From positions 23,958 to 87,957 of the forward strand of contig DATFQX010000291.1 of assembly GCA_035263865.1 (NCBI GenBank): a stretch of DNA of 64,000 nt, in the 5' to 3' direction. This document shows, one piece after another, positions 32,858 to 43,157 of this stretch; the first letter of the stretch is position 1, and every line of letters begins with the position of its first letter. Source of the stretch: VAZQ01 sp035263865 (GTDB lineage Bacteria; Pseudomonadota; Alphaproteobacteria; Rhizobiales; Xanthobacteraceae). A model generated the notes under the pieces. The model was not told the DNA's origin. It saw nothing but the letters and a program-made list of their open reading frames with translations, and did no database searches. A program made the position numbers and the translations under genes.

Positions 32858-33286
32858 CTAGTTCTGAGCTTCGAGCTGACGCACGAGCGCCGCAAGACGC
32901 GCGGGAACGGGCGCCGCAAGCGCGTCGTATTCGCACTCGAGCGCGCGCCCGAGCGCGCCGAGCCAGGCGCGGCGATCACAAGCAAGCACCGCCCGGGCGG
33001 GCCGCTCGGATCGCGATGGGCGCACGGAAGAGCGTGTCGATTCCCGCACCGGCGCAGCAGCCAGATCCGCCGCGACCGTCTCGCCAGAGCGCAGCTCAGA
33101 CGCAACCCCGGCGGGCTGGCCCAGCGGATTCTCCAGCATCTGACGGCGAATCCAGTAGTCGACCCGATCTGCGGTGAGCACCGCGGCGCCGAAGCAGCGC
33201 TTGAGACCTGGTCCCGACCTTGTGCGCGCCCGTCGTGCCTGGCTTTCCGCCTCGCTCCCTCGCACCATTGGAGCGCTCCCGTCCAT
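32858..33286 (-). CDS. NepR-like anti-sigma factor domain protein
   Basis: The last 35 or so residues read LGRALECEYDAL, then PVPARLAALVRQLE. This fits the NepR pattern (L-x3-YD-x-L..PVP-x-R-x3-L-x2-LE), the domain that sequesters EcfG until phosphorylated PhyR removes it. The upstream 100 residues (from the ATG at 33286) are low-complexity and unlike NepR, which is normally about 60 residues, so the true start may be later, for example the GTG at 32989. A perfect EcfG promoter (33367-33392) points at this gene. No ecfG or phyR is in the window, so it is probably a paralogue. The assignment is by pattern only. Confidence 0.5.
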   Translation of the reverse strand: MDGSAPMVRGSEAESQARRARTRSGPGLKRCFGAAVLTADRVDYWIRRQMLENPLGQPAGVASELRSGETVAADLAAAPVRESTRSSVRPSRSERPARAVLACDRRAWLGALGRALECEYDALAAPVPARLAALVRQLEAQN

Positions 33287-33366
33287 CTCGAGACCGCCTG
33301 AGAAGCGCCCCCGGCCCGCAGGCCGGAGCAGGTGATGACGGCATGGCGCCGCCTGTTTCCGCAATG

Positions 33367-33392
33367 AACGCGTGACGCGTCAGTCGGGTTCC
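33367..33392 (-). promoter_or_regulatory. EcfG-type promoter (GGAAC-N17-CGTT) for the NepR-like gene
   Basis: On the minus strand GGAAC (33392-33388) and CGTT (33370-33367) are 17 bases apart, a perfect match. Transcription would begin near 33360 and run into the NepR-like frame. It is back to back with the promoter of the CheB-like gene. Confidence 0.7.
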
Positions 33393-33470
33393 CGACATTA
33401 CACATTTTGTTTTGCGCACTCGTTGGCGCGGCCCACAGGCTTTAGAGCCCCCGGACGGTCCGCACCTCCA

Positions 33471-33496
33471 GGAACGGGCCCATTGCGCCGCGCGTT
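33471..33496 (+). promoter_or_regulatory. EcfG-type promoter (GGAAC-N17-CGTT) for the CheB-like gene
   Basis: GGAAC at 33471-33475 and CGTT at 33493-33496, spacing 17, perfect match. The -10 element ends 7 bases before the GTG at 33504, so initiation there would be leaderless. Confidence 0.7.
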
Positions 33497-33503
33497 GACT
33501 CGC

Positions 33504-34142
33504 GTGGAGCAAAAAACCGCCAGCGGTTTGGCGATCGTCGTTGTCGGCGCTTCCTATGGAGGGGTCGAAGCAATGGAAAAGCTGTTTGCCGACCTGCCCG
33601 CTCAAATCCCCGCCGCCATCTTATGCGTGCTTCACGTGGGTCCGTATCCGAGTCGACTTCCCAGCATTTTGAACCGCCATTCGTTCCTGCACGCGCATCA
33701 CGCCAAACACGGCGAGCCGCTCCGTGCCGGGGAAATTTACGTCGCGCCGCCCGACCATCATCTTCACGTCCGGCGCGGCTACGTGGCGCTCTCGCGCGGC
33801 CCGCGCGTGAACTGGAGCAGGCCGGCGATCGACCCGCTGTTTGCCAGCGCAGCCAAGGCCTATGGGCCGAGCGTGGTCGGCGTGCTGTTGACCGGGCGAC
33901 TAAACGACGGCACCGCCGGGCTCTACGAAATCCAACGCCACGGCGGTACAACCATCGTCCAGGATCCAGGCGAGGCGGTGTGCCCGGGCATGCCTGCAAG
34001 CGCCCTCAAGCACGTCGCTGTCGATCATTGCGTCCCATTGGCGGATATGCCGCGCATTCTGTTCCAGATCTGCAAGGACATCGCCACACGCTCGAGGGTC
34101 TTGTCGCGCGTGACAGGAACTGGAGGGGCCTTCCATGCCTGA
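33504..34142 (+). CDS. CheB-type methylesterase catalytic domain protein, no receiver domain
   Basis: A 212-residue protein that is all CheB catalytic domain: VVVGASYGGVEAMEKL (nucleophile Ser), VLHVGPYPS (His) and LLTGRLNDGTAG (Asp) supply the triad. It lacks the N-terminal receiver domain of chemotaxis CheB. Start choice is difficult. The TTG at 33495 overlaps the promoter -10, the GTG at 33504 would be leaderless, and the TTG at 33528 starts exactly at the first strand. The gene overlaps the following gene by 8 bases. With its EcfG promoter and the nearby HWE kinase, a role in stress signalling rather than chemotaxis is inferred. Confidence 0.82.
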   Translation: MEQKTASGLAIVVVGASYGGVEAMEKLFADLPAQIPAAILCVLHVGPYPSRLPSILNRHSFLHAHHAKHGEPLRAGEIYVAPPDHHLHVRRGYVALSRGPRVNWSRPAIDPLFASAAKAYGPSVVGVLLTGRLNDGTAGLYEIQRHGGTTIVQDPGEAVCPGMPASALKHVAVDHCVPLADMPRILFQICKDIATRSRVLSRVTGTGGAFHA

Positions 34143-34512
34143 AGGTTATGTTCTCGATAAACCGTTCTCGCTGAGCTGCCCCGAGTGCGATGGCGTGCTG
34201 CGCGAGGAACACCGAGCTGGCATCATACAGTTCCGCTGCCACATCGGACACGTCCTCAGTGCGGAAACCGTGCTGGTTGCACAGTTCGCGCAATTGGAAA
34301 AGAGGCTAGCCGGAGCACTCGCGCTTCTCAACGAAAGGGCCGAGCTTTGCCAACGGATGGCCGAGGAGGCACGCCAACAGGGAGATGGCGCGAACGCGTT
34401 CGACGCGGCTGCCCGCGAGGCCTTGGCGCGCGCGGAGGTCGTAAAAAAGCTGCTCGAGGATGACTGGATGCAGCCGCTGGAAGATGTACGGGATCAGCCT
34501 GGCGCGGGATAG
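34135..34512 (+). CDS. Detached C-terminal zinc-ribbon/helical domain of a CheB-like protein
   Basis: A 125-residue protein starting MPEGYVLDKPFSLSCPECDGVL, with FRCHIGH after it, then a helical domain (LEKRLAGALALLNERAELCQRMAEEA). In many bacteria this CPEC...CxxGH plus helix module is the C-terminal extension of receiver-less CheB proteins. Here it is a separate ORF overlapping the catalytic gene by 8 bases. GGAGG lies 8 bases before its ATG, so it is translated independently. The two products probably act together. A sequencing frameshift is possible but less likely given the good ribosome binding site. Confidence 0.7.
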   Translation: MPEGYVLDKPFSLSCPECDGVLREEHRAGIIQFRCHIGHVLSAETVLVAQFAQLEKRLAGALALLNERAELCQRMAEEARQQGDGANAFDAAAREALARAEVVKKLLEDDWMQPLEDVRDQPGAG

Positions 34513-34555
34513 CGCGGCCTAAATAGCCCATGCGCGTGAGGGCCCGCCCGCGAAA

Positions 34556-34741
34556 CTATTTTTTTCCCGTCGCGATGGCTCTTTCGATCATCACGCGATG
34601 CTCGTGCATGCGATCCAAGCTGATCCGCATCGTGTGCAGCAGGACTTCCGCCAGCTTGGTATCCTGACCCCGCTCGGCCAGACGCTCGATGAGGGCGCGC
34701 TGCTCGTTCACCCTCGCCTCGGCCTGCGCGATGTGCCGCAA
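34556..34741 (-). CDS. Small helical hypothetical protein downstream of the HWE kinase
   Basis: A protein of about 61 residues (RHIAQAEARVNEQRALIERL, then LLHTMRISLDRMHEHRVMI), an antiparallel helical hairpin. Similar small proteins with an RHIA-x-AE-x2-V start occur in Bradyrhizobium relatives. The start is uncertain: the TTG at 34741 is used, but the frame continues upstream. It follows the CheB-CheR-HWE gene by 120 bases on the same strand and could be cotranscribed. The function is unknown. Confidence 0.5.
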   Translation of the reverse strand: MRHIAQAEARVNEQRALIERLAERGQDTKLAEVLLHTMRISLDRMHEHRVMIERAIATGKK

Positions 34742-34861
34742 GTCATGTGCTGGCCCGCACGAGAGTGCACCCTTCGGTCAGAGGCTTCGTCCTGATGACC
34801 TCGCGCAGCGTCAGCGCGAGCTTTAAAGAAGAGCGGGAGGACGTGGTCAGTCCGTGCACAG

Positions 34862-37942
<3,081 letters not shown>

Positions 37943-38018
37943 CGGTTCCCCCTTCGGAGAGGGGAATGTCTGCCTGCGGCGAACGGCTTGGGCCAAACTA
38001 CGCCAAGCGCCGACAAAT

Positions 38019-38204
38019 TCAAAGCGGCTTTGCCGGTCCTGCGACGCGATGCACCGATGGTTCGATGCGCGACACGAGCTTTTGCGACTTATCGATCGTG
38101 CTGCAGGCCAGCTCGATCTCCTCGCGCAATTGCGAAATCTCGTGGCGGGTGGTTTCGATCAACTCCCGCGTCTTGATCAGGAGGTCGCGATGCTCGAAGT
38201 CCAT
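38019..38204 (-). CDS. Small helical protein upstream of the HWE kinase
   Basis: A 61-residue protein starting MDFEHRDLLIKTRELIETTRHE and continuing as one long amphipathic helix (ISQLREEIELACSTIDKSQKL). AGGAGG seven bases before the ATG at 38204 gives strong support. It precedes the CheB-CheR-HWE kinase by 76 bases on the same strand. A perfect EcfG promoter lies 108 bases upstream. It might be a kinase partner or coiled-coil adaptor, which is inference. Confidence 0.7.
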   Translation of the reverse strand: MDFEHRDLLIKTRELIETTRHEISQLREEIELACSTIDKSQKLVSRIEPSVHRVAGPAKPL

Positions 38205-38311
38205 GGACCCGCCTCCTGGCTGGGCGACGGTGTCTCGACGCGTCTGCATCACCCCGCCCGAGAGGCAAGACGGGCTCACTCAGTCGCGGGGGATTCGGCC
38301 GAGCAAATTAC

Positions 38312-38337
38312 AACGGGCGAACGGGTATTTCGGTTCC
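38312..38337 (-). promoter_or_regulatory. EcfG-type promoter (GGAAC-N17-CGTT) for the HWE kinase operon
   Basis: On the minus strand GGAAC (38337-38333) and CGTT (38315-38312) are 17 bases apart, an exact match. It would drive the 38204 gene and the CheB-CheR-HWE kinase, with a leader of about 100 bases. Confidence 0.7.
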
Positions 38338-38373
38338 TGAGTTACGGCGAGCCACTTCCTCCGTTCGTCCCCG

Positions 38374-38462
38374 CGAGGGGCGCCCCGCGACGCTAGGGTC
38401 GCGGGGACCGCGTTGCGGGGACCCAGTCCTTGGCCCTGGATTCCCGCTTACGCGGGAATGAA
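38374..38462. repeat. Compound palindromic intergenic repeat
   Basis: Several GC-rich inverted segments (for example GCGCCCCGCGACG...GTCGCGGGG and TTCCCGCTTACGCGGGAA) fill the stretch between the methyltransferase gene end and the stress promoter. They resemble repeat family 1 and related intergenic palindromes. Confidence 0.55.
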
Positions 38463-38481
38463 CGGAGTTTGCCCTTCGGCA

Positions 38482-39234
38482 CTAACCCACCCGGCTTTCC
38501 ATCGCTTTCTCGATTATCAGCAGCATGCGAAAGCCGGCGAGGCGGCCGAGGATGGGCTCGAGCGCGCGTTCGATCCGCAGCAGGCGGCGCGCGGCGCCTA
38601 CGCTGATGAGGCTCCACGATTGGAAGCCGCCGCTCAGCGGATAGGCGCCGAGCGAAAACCATTGCACGGAGGCGATGCGCAGCGCCGGAAAGAGGCGATG
38701 GAACCGCTCGCGATCGCGGGTGGCGAGAAGGGTGGGTACGGCCTGATTGGAGGCGTAGGGATCGCGGCGGGGATCGGGATCTCCGTCGCCGAGCACCTCA
38801 GCGGAAGTGCGGACCGGCTCGTGATGAAACAGCCGATAGAACAAGCTGCTGCCCCAAGTGATCGCTGGCTCGACCATAAGCGCGCGCCCACCAGGCCGCA
38901 GTACTCGCGCCGCTTCGCGAAAGAAGACGAGCGGAAATTCGAGATGGTGCAGCACGTCGACCATGACGATATTGGCGGCGCAGGCGTCGGCAAAGGGAAG
39001 CCGCTGCGCATCCGCCACGCAATCGAGCCACGGGGCGCACTGGATATCGGTCGCCATCACGTCGGCGAGCCGCCGCTTGAAGTTACCGATGCCGCCGCCG
39101 ATCTCGATCGTAAGACCAGCGCCGCATGCGGCGGCGATACGGTCGTAGAAATCCTCGTAGACGACGCGCAGCACCGCCTTGCGTTCCCAGACGCGGCGGT
39201 GATCAGCGAGCTGAGTGGGGACCGCCCGTTGCAT
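38482..39234 (-). CDS. SAM-dependent methyltransferase (type 11)
   Basis: A 250-residue class I methyltransferase. Motif I is IEIGGGIGNFK, followed by ATDIQCAPWLDCVADAQRLPFAD, the post-motif NIVMVDVLHHLEFPLVFFREAARVLRPGG and a C-terminal helical region. The ATG at 39234 overlaps the stop of the upstream fusion gene (ATGA), so translation is coupled. It probably methylates a product of the preceding glycosyltransferase, perhaps a lipid-linked sugar; the substrate is unknown. Confidence 0.82.
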   Translation of the reverse strand: MQRAVPTQLADHRRVWERKAVLRVVYEDFYDRIAAACGAGLTIEIGGGIGNFKRRLADVMATDIQCAPWLDCVADAQRLPFADACAANIVMVDVLHHLEFPLVFFREAARVLRPGGRALMVEPAITWGSSLFYRLFHHEPVRTSAEVLGDGDPDPRRDPYASNQAVPTLLATRDRERFHRLFPALRIASVQWFSLGAYPLSGGFQSWSLISVGAARRLLRIERALEPILGRLAGFRMLLIIEKAMESRVG

Positions 39235-40697
39235 CACATCGCCTTGATGCGCATGAATGCAAACAGCACCATGCGCAGCAGCATGAAGCCGTGCCGGAAG
39301 CGCGAGATCTGCGTCTCGCCGTAAGTGCGGCTGGCATAGCGGATGGGGATCTCGACCGCCTTGAGCGCAAGCTTCGAAGCGCCGAAGATCAGCTCGAAGT
39401 CGCCGAACGGGTCGAAGTTGCCGAAATAGCGGCGCGCCGCCTTGATCCGCGCATAGTCGGAGCGGCAGATCGCCTTGGTGCCGCAGAGCGTGTCGGTGAA
39501 TCGCTGCGACAGGAGCCACATGAACAGCACCGAGAATGCCTTGTTGGCGACCAGGTTGAGAAAGCGCATCGCCTTCTGTTCCATCGGATAGACGAGACGG
39601 GAGCCGTTGACGAACTCCCCCCTGCCGGAGCGGATCGCCTCCCAAAACTTCGGCAGTTGCTCCGGCGGCATCGTGAGATCGGCATCGAGGATCATGAGGA
39701 CGTCGCCGCGCGCGGCGTCGAAACCAGCAAAGACCGCGTCGCCTTTGCCTCTCCCCGGCTGGCGCATGGCCTTGATGTTGCGTTCGGGATAAGCGGCGGC
39801 GACCCGCTCGATCTCCTCCCACGTGCCGTCCTTCGAGTGACCCTCGACGAAGATGATCTCGAGCTGCTCGACGAAGGCCGGGATGCGTTTGACCGCCGGC
39901 TCGATGTTGCCGCGCTCGTTGCGCGCGGGAATGACGACGCTCGCGGAGCTGACCTCAGCGGGGCGGCGCAGCGAGCGGCAAACGGTGAAGTGTCGCAGAC
40001 AAAGCCCCCGCACGAGCGGCAGTGGAGCCAAAAAACGGTTGACGAGCCGGCCGAGCCCGAACAGCCGCAGCGGAACGAGCACGCGCGTCTCGTTCTTAAC
40101 CGCCTCGAAGTCGCCGAGCGCAGCGAGCGCGCGCACGTCGGCAGGCGCGAGCACGTTTTGCGGAGGCTGTGGCATTTTCATGCCCGTCGCCTCGGCGAGC
40201 TTCAGCGCCGGATACCACAGGTGCGAGAAATAGCCGACCACGAGCCGGGTCTCGCGCGTGCACAGCTCGTGCAGGTTCGCGAACATGGCCTGGCAATCCT
40301 CGAGCGCGCCGAGCGTGTCGACCACCACGATCGCGTCGAACGGCCCGGGCAGCGAGCGCAGGAAAGCGGGGTCTTCGACGTCGCCAGCAACAAACGTGAG
40401 GTCGGGATGCGTCTTGCGCGCCTCGGCGATCATGCCGGCGCTGAAATCCACACCGATGCCGAACGAGGGCTTGAGCGCGGCAAGGAGATCGCCCGTGCCG
40501 CATCCGAGCTCGAGCACACGCGCGCCTTCAGGGATGAGAAACTTCAGATAGAGGAGGTCTTCGTCGTGGAAGAATGCGCCGCGCGCGAGCCAGGTCCGAC
40601 GCGCGGGCGCGCTCGCGTCGGCGAGGTCGCGGATATGCCGCTTGCGCGCGGATATCTGGCGCGCGTTGTAGGTATCGAAGTCGGATGCCTGCTCCAT
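39234..40697 (-). CDS. Methyltransferase-glycosyltransferase (GT2) fusion protein
   Basis: A 487-residue two-domain protein. Residues about 40-235 are a class I methyltransferase (VLELGCGTGD at 61-70, VAGDVEDPAF). Residues about 250-487 are a family 2 glycosyltransferase of the dolichol-phosphate mannosyltransferase type (ASVVIPARNERGNIEPAV; acceptor-site DAD at 338-340; FVNGSRL; QISRFRHG). It transfers a sugar from a nucleotide donor, probably to a polyprenyl phosphate. The ATG at 40697 opens MEQASDFDTYNARQ; the preceding 16 codons of open frame look noncoding. It overlaps a second methyltransferase gene by the ATGA motif. Confidence 0.85.
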   Translation of the reverse strand: MEQASDFDTYNARQISARKRHIRDLADASAPARRTWLARGAFFHDEDLLYLKFLIPEGARVLELGCGTGDLLAALKPSFGIGVDFSAGMIAEARKTHPDLTFVAGDVEDPAFLRSLPGPFDAIVVVDTLGALEDCQAMFANLHELCTRETRLVVGYFSHLWYPALKLAEATGMKMPQPPQNVLAPADVRALAALGDFEAVKNETRVLVPLRLFGLGRLVNRFLAPLPLVRGLCLRHFTVCRSLRRPAEVSSASVVIPARNERGNIEPAVKRIPAFVEQLEIIFVEGHSKDGTWEEIERVAAAYPERNIKAMRQPGRGKGDAVFAGFDAARGDVLMILDADLTMPPEQLPKFWEAIRSGRGEFVNGSRLVYPMEQKAMRFLNLVANKAFSVLFMWLLSQRFTDTLCGTKAICRSDYARIKAARRYFGNFDPFGDFELIFGASKLALKAVEIPIRYASRTYGETQISRFRHGFMLLRMVLFAFMRIKAM

Positions 40698-40774
40698 TTG
40701 CCTCACACCAACGCGCAGCTCCCCTCGGTTCCTCCGCCGGGGCATTCATCGCAGAAACGCGCTTCATTCAAGGG

Positions 40775-40802
40775 GGATGGATTGCCGGGTCAAGCCCGGC
40801 AA
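40775..40802. repeat. Palindromic repeat, family 2, copy B
   Basis: This is the exact reverse complement of the element at 18829-18857 over 28 bases, with the core TTGCCGGGTCAAGCCCGGCAA. It lies between the fusion gene start and the end of the MFS gene. Confidence 0.85.
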
Positions 40803-40847
40803 CGACGGATTGCCCTCCGGGAGACGGGCCTAGCACGCCGAGGGCTA

Positions 40848-42320
40848 TCACTCGGCAGCGGCGAGCGGCCGGCTGATACTTTCCAACGATCTGCGTTCGG
40901 CGGCCACGCCGTAACGCGCCGCGATGAATGCCGCGGCGAGCATCAACACAGAGCCGAAGAGGTAGCCTACGAACAGGCTAAAGCGCGAACCGGTATCGAT
41001 GAGCGCGCCGAACAGCCAGGGTCCGGCGACGCCGCCGATGCCGGTACCGATGGCGTAGAAGAAAGCGATGGCGAGCGCGCGTATCTCGAGCGGAAAGATT
41101 TCGCTGACAGTTAGGTAGGACGAGCTCGCCGCGGCAGAGGCGAAGAAAAAGATCACCATCCAGGCAATCGTCTGGCCGGTCGCGGACAAGGCGCCGACCG
41201 CAAAGAGATAGCCCGCGCCAGCAAGCAATATCCCGGAGAGCGCGTAGGTGAAGGTGATCATGGGTCGCCTCCCAACGGTGTCGAACAGCCGTCCGAGCAG
41301 CGCCGGCCCGAGAAAATTTCCGATCGCGAACGGGAGCAGATACCAGCCGACGTGATCGGCGGGGATGGCATAGAAGTCGGTCAGCACTAGCGCATAGGTG
41401 AAGAAGATCGCGTTATAGAAGAACGCCTGCGCCGCCATCAGGCTCAGGCCAACAAGCGTGCGCCGGCGCTCGACGCGAAATAGCGTGTTGGCAACTTCGG
41501 CGAGGGGCGTGGAGCGGCGGAGCCGGAGGCGAATGGCTGGCAGCGGCTCGTCCGCAAGCCGATGCCCACGGGCGCGGAACTCGGCCTCGATGCCATCGAG
41601 CACCGCCTTGGCGTCCTCGACGCGGCCGTGCGTCATCAGCCAGCGCGGCGATTCAGGCAGCCATAGGCGCATGAGGAAGATGACGAGGCCGAGCGCAGCC
41701 CCGATCAGGAACGCCAACCGCCAGCCCAAATCCGGCGCCAGGACGTTGGGATCAAGCAGCACCAGCGAGCCCGCCGCGCCGAACGCGGTGCCGATCCAGA
41801 AGCTGCCGTTGATGACGAGATCGCTCCAGCCGCGATAGCGCGCGGGCACCAACTCCTGGATGCTGGAATTGATCGCGGTGTATTCGCCGCCGATGCCCGC
41901 GCCGGTGAAGAAGCGAAACAGGGCAAAGCTCGCCAGATTCCAGGATAGCGCGGTCGCGGCGGTGGCGACGAGATAGACGCCGAGGGTGATGAAGAACAGC
42001 CGCTTGCGTCCGAGCCGGTCTGTGAGCCAGCCGAAGAACAGCGCGCCAAGCACCGCGCCGGCGAGATAGGCGCTGCTGCCAAGCCCGACATCGGCGTTGG
42101 AAAATTTCAGGTGCGGGCTCTCCTTGAGCGCGGGCGAGATGGCGCCGGCGAGCGTCACCTCGAGACCGTCAAGGATCCAGGTGATGCCGAGCGCGACCAC
42201 CACCAGGGTATGGAAGCGGCCCCAGCGCAGGCGATCGAGTCGCGCCGGAATGTCGGTCGTGACGATCGCCGCGCTTGCCTGCGCCGTCGCGTCCGGCGCG
42301 ACAGGGATACTCACTGCCAT
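40848..42320 (-). CDS. MFS transporter (metabolite:H+ symporter type)
   Basis: A 490-residue major facilitator with 12 predicted membrane helices. The loop 2-3 motif GWLTDRLGRKRLFF and its second-half counterpart GRLFDTVGRRPMITF are clear, as is SPRWLMTHGRVEDAKAVL at the central loop, which fits sugar-porter or aromatic acid/H+ symporter groups. The N-terminal half has DGLEVTLAGAISPAL. The substrate cannot be told. The ATG at 42320 begins MAVSIPVAPDATAQ. A perfect EcfG promoter lies 40 bases upstream, so stress induction is expected. Confidence 0.9.
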   Translation of the reverse strand: MAVSIPVAPDATAQASAAIVTTDIPARLDRLRWGRFHTLVVVALGITWILDGLEVTLAGAISPALKESPHLKFSNADVGLGSSAYLAGAVLGALFFGWLTDRLGRKRLFFITLGVYLVATAATALSWNLASFALFRFFTGAGIGGEYTAINSSIQELVPARYRGWSDLVINGSFWIGTAFGAAGSLVLLDPNVLAPDLGWRLAFLIGAALGLVIFLMRLWLPESPRWLMTHGRVEDAKAVLDGIEAEFRARGHRLADEPLPAIRLRLRRSTPLAEVANTLFRVERRRTLVGLSLMAAQAFFYNAIFFTYALVLTDFYAIPADHVGWYLLPFAIGNFLGPALLGRLFDTVGRRPMITFTYALSGILLAGAGYLFAVGALSATGQTIAWMVIFFFASAAASSSYLTVSEIFPLEIRALAIAFFYAIGTGIGGVAGPWLFGALIDTGSRFSLFVGYLFGSVLMLAAAFIAARYGVAAERRSLESISRPLAAAE

Positions 42321-42360
42321 CCTCGCCTCATCATCGCGCCGGGCCAGTCCCGTTCAAAGC

Positions 42361-42385
42361 AACGATTTGTGCGCTGTCGCGTTCC
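42361..42385 (-). promoter_or_regulatory. EcfG-type promoter (GGAAC-N16-CGTT) for the MFS transporter
   Basis: On the minus strand GGAAC (42385-42381) and CGTT (42364-42361) are 16 bases apart, an exact match, 41 bases upstream of the MFS start. It lies in the divergent region shared with lemA. Confidence 0.7.
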
Positions 42386-42465
42386 GCAGGGTTCAGCGCG
42401 CCGCTTCCCTTCGTCCTTGCAGCACCATAGATTGACGTCGGCGATAACCTTCCGAGGAGCCATGT

Positions 42466-43044
42466 ATGTCCTCCACCGTCGTCACCTGGATCGTCATCGG
42501 CCTGATCGTCGTGCTCGTGCTGTGGATCATCACGATCTACAACGGGCTCGTCGCATTGCGCCAGCGAGTGAACCAGGCGTTCTCCGACATCGACGTGCAG
42601 ACGAAACAGCGCCACGATCTCGTCCCCAACCTGGTCGAGACGGTGAAGGGCTATGCCGGGCACGAGCGCGGCACGCTTGAGGCGGTGGTGCAGGCGCGCA
42701 ATACCGCGATTGCGGCGCAGTCGGGAGGCGTGGCGGCGCAAGCCGCCGCCGAGAATGCTCTGACCGGGGCGCTGCGGCAATTGTTCGCATTGAGCGAAGC
42801 CTATCCCGACCTCAAGGCCAGCCAAAACTTCCGCGAGCTGCAGAGCCAGCTTTCGGATCTGGAGAACAAGATCGCCGCCGCCCGCCGCTTCTTCAACAAC
42901 GCGGTGCAGGAGTACAACACCGGAATCCAGCAGTTCCCCGCGGTGCTGCTGGCGGGCCCGCTTGGATTCACACCCAAGGATTTCTTTGACGTTGGCGTCG
43001 AGGAGCGCAAGGCGCTCGAGCAAGCGCCGCAGGTGAAGTTTTGA
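42466..43044 (+). CDS. LemA family protein
   Basis: A 192-residue membrane-anchored helical-bundle protein. One N-terminal transmembrane helix (about 6-25, VTWIVIGLIVVLVLWIITIY) is followed by the LemA signatures ALRQRVNQAFSDIDVQTKQRHDLVPNLVETVKGYAGHE and ARRFFNNAVQEYNTGIQQFP. LemA proteins have no agreed function and are often paired with M48 proteases, as here. GAGGAG precedes the ATG. The downstream M48 gene is separated by a palindromic repeat element. Confidence 0.93.
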   Translation: MSSTVVTWIVIGLIVVLVLWIITIYNGLVALRQRVNQAFSDIDVQTKQRHDLVPNLVETVKGYAGHERGTLEAVVQARNTAIAAQSGGVAAQAAAENALTGALRQLFALSEAYPDLKASQNFRELQSQLSDLENKIAAARRFFNNAVQEYNTGIQQFPAVLLAGPLGFTPKDFFDVGVEERKALEQAPQVKF

Positions 43045-43048
43045 CGTG

Positions 43049-43145
43049 TCATTCCGGGGCGCCGCGCGGCGGCGAGTCCGGAATCCATAACCCACAGCTG
43101 CGAGTATGGATTCCGGGTTCGCGCCTTCGGCGCGCCCCGGAATGA
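43049..43145. repeat. Palindromic intergenic repeat between lemA and the M48 protease
   Basis: Outer arms TCATTCCGGGGCGC (43049-43062) and GCGCCCCGGAATGA (43132-43145) are perfect reverse complements, with further inner palindromes (GGAATCCATA and TATGGATTCC). The 97-base element is of the type widely dispersed in Bradyrhizobium-like genomes. It separates two genes that are otherwise likely cotranscribed. Confidence 0.85.
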
Positions 43146-43157
43146 TAGGGACGTGGA

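Noticed and set aside
32791..33405. 204-codon minus-strand frame overlapping the NepR-like gene
   Set aside because: It has no recognisable segment, and the alternative frame carries the NepR-like C-terminus.
39126..41114. 662-codon plus-strand open frame
   Set aside because: Antisense to the methyltransferase-glycosyltransferase fusion and the end of the MFS gene.
42381..42394. GTTC-CGCAGG-GTTC as a possible alphaproteobacterial LexA box
   Set aside because: The spacing is 6 where GTTC-N7-GTTC is required, and the first half is part of the EcfG promoter.
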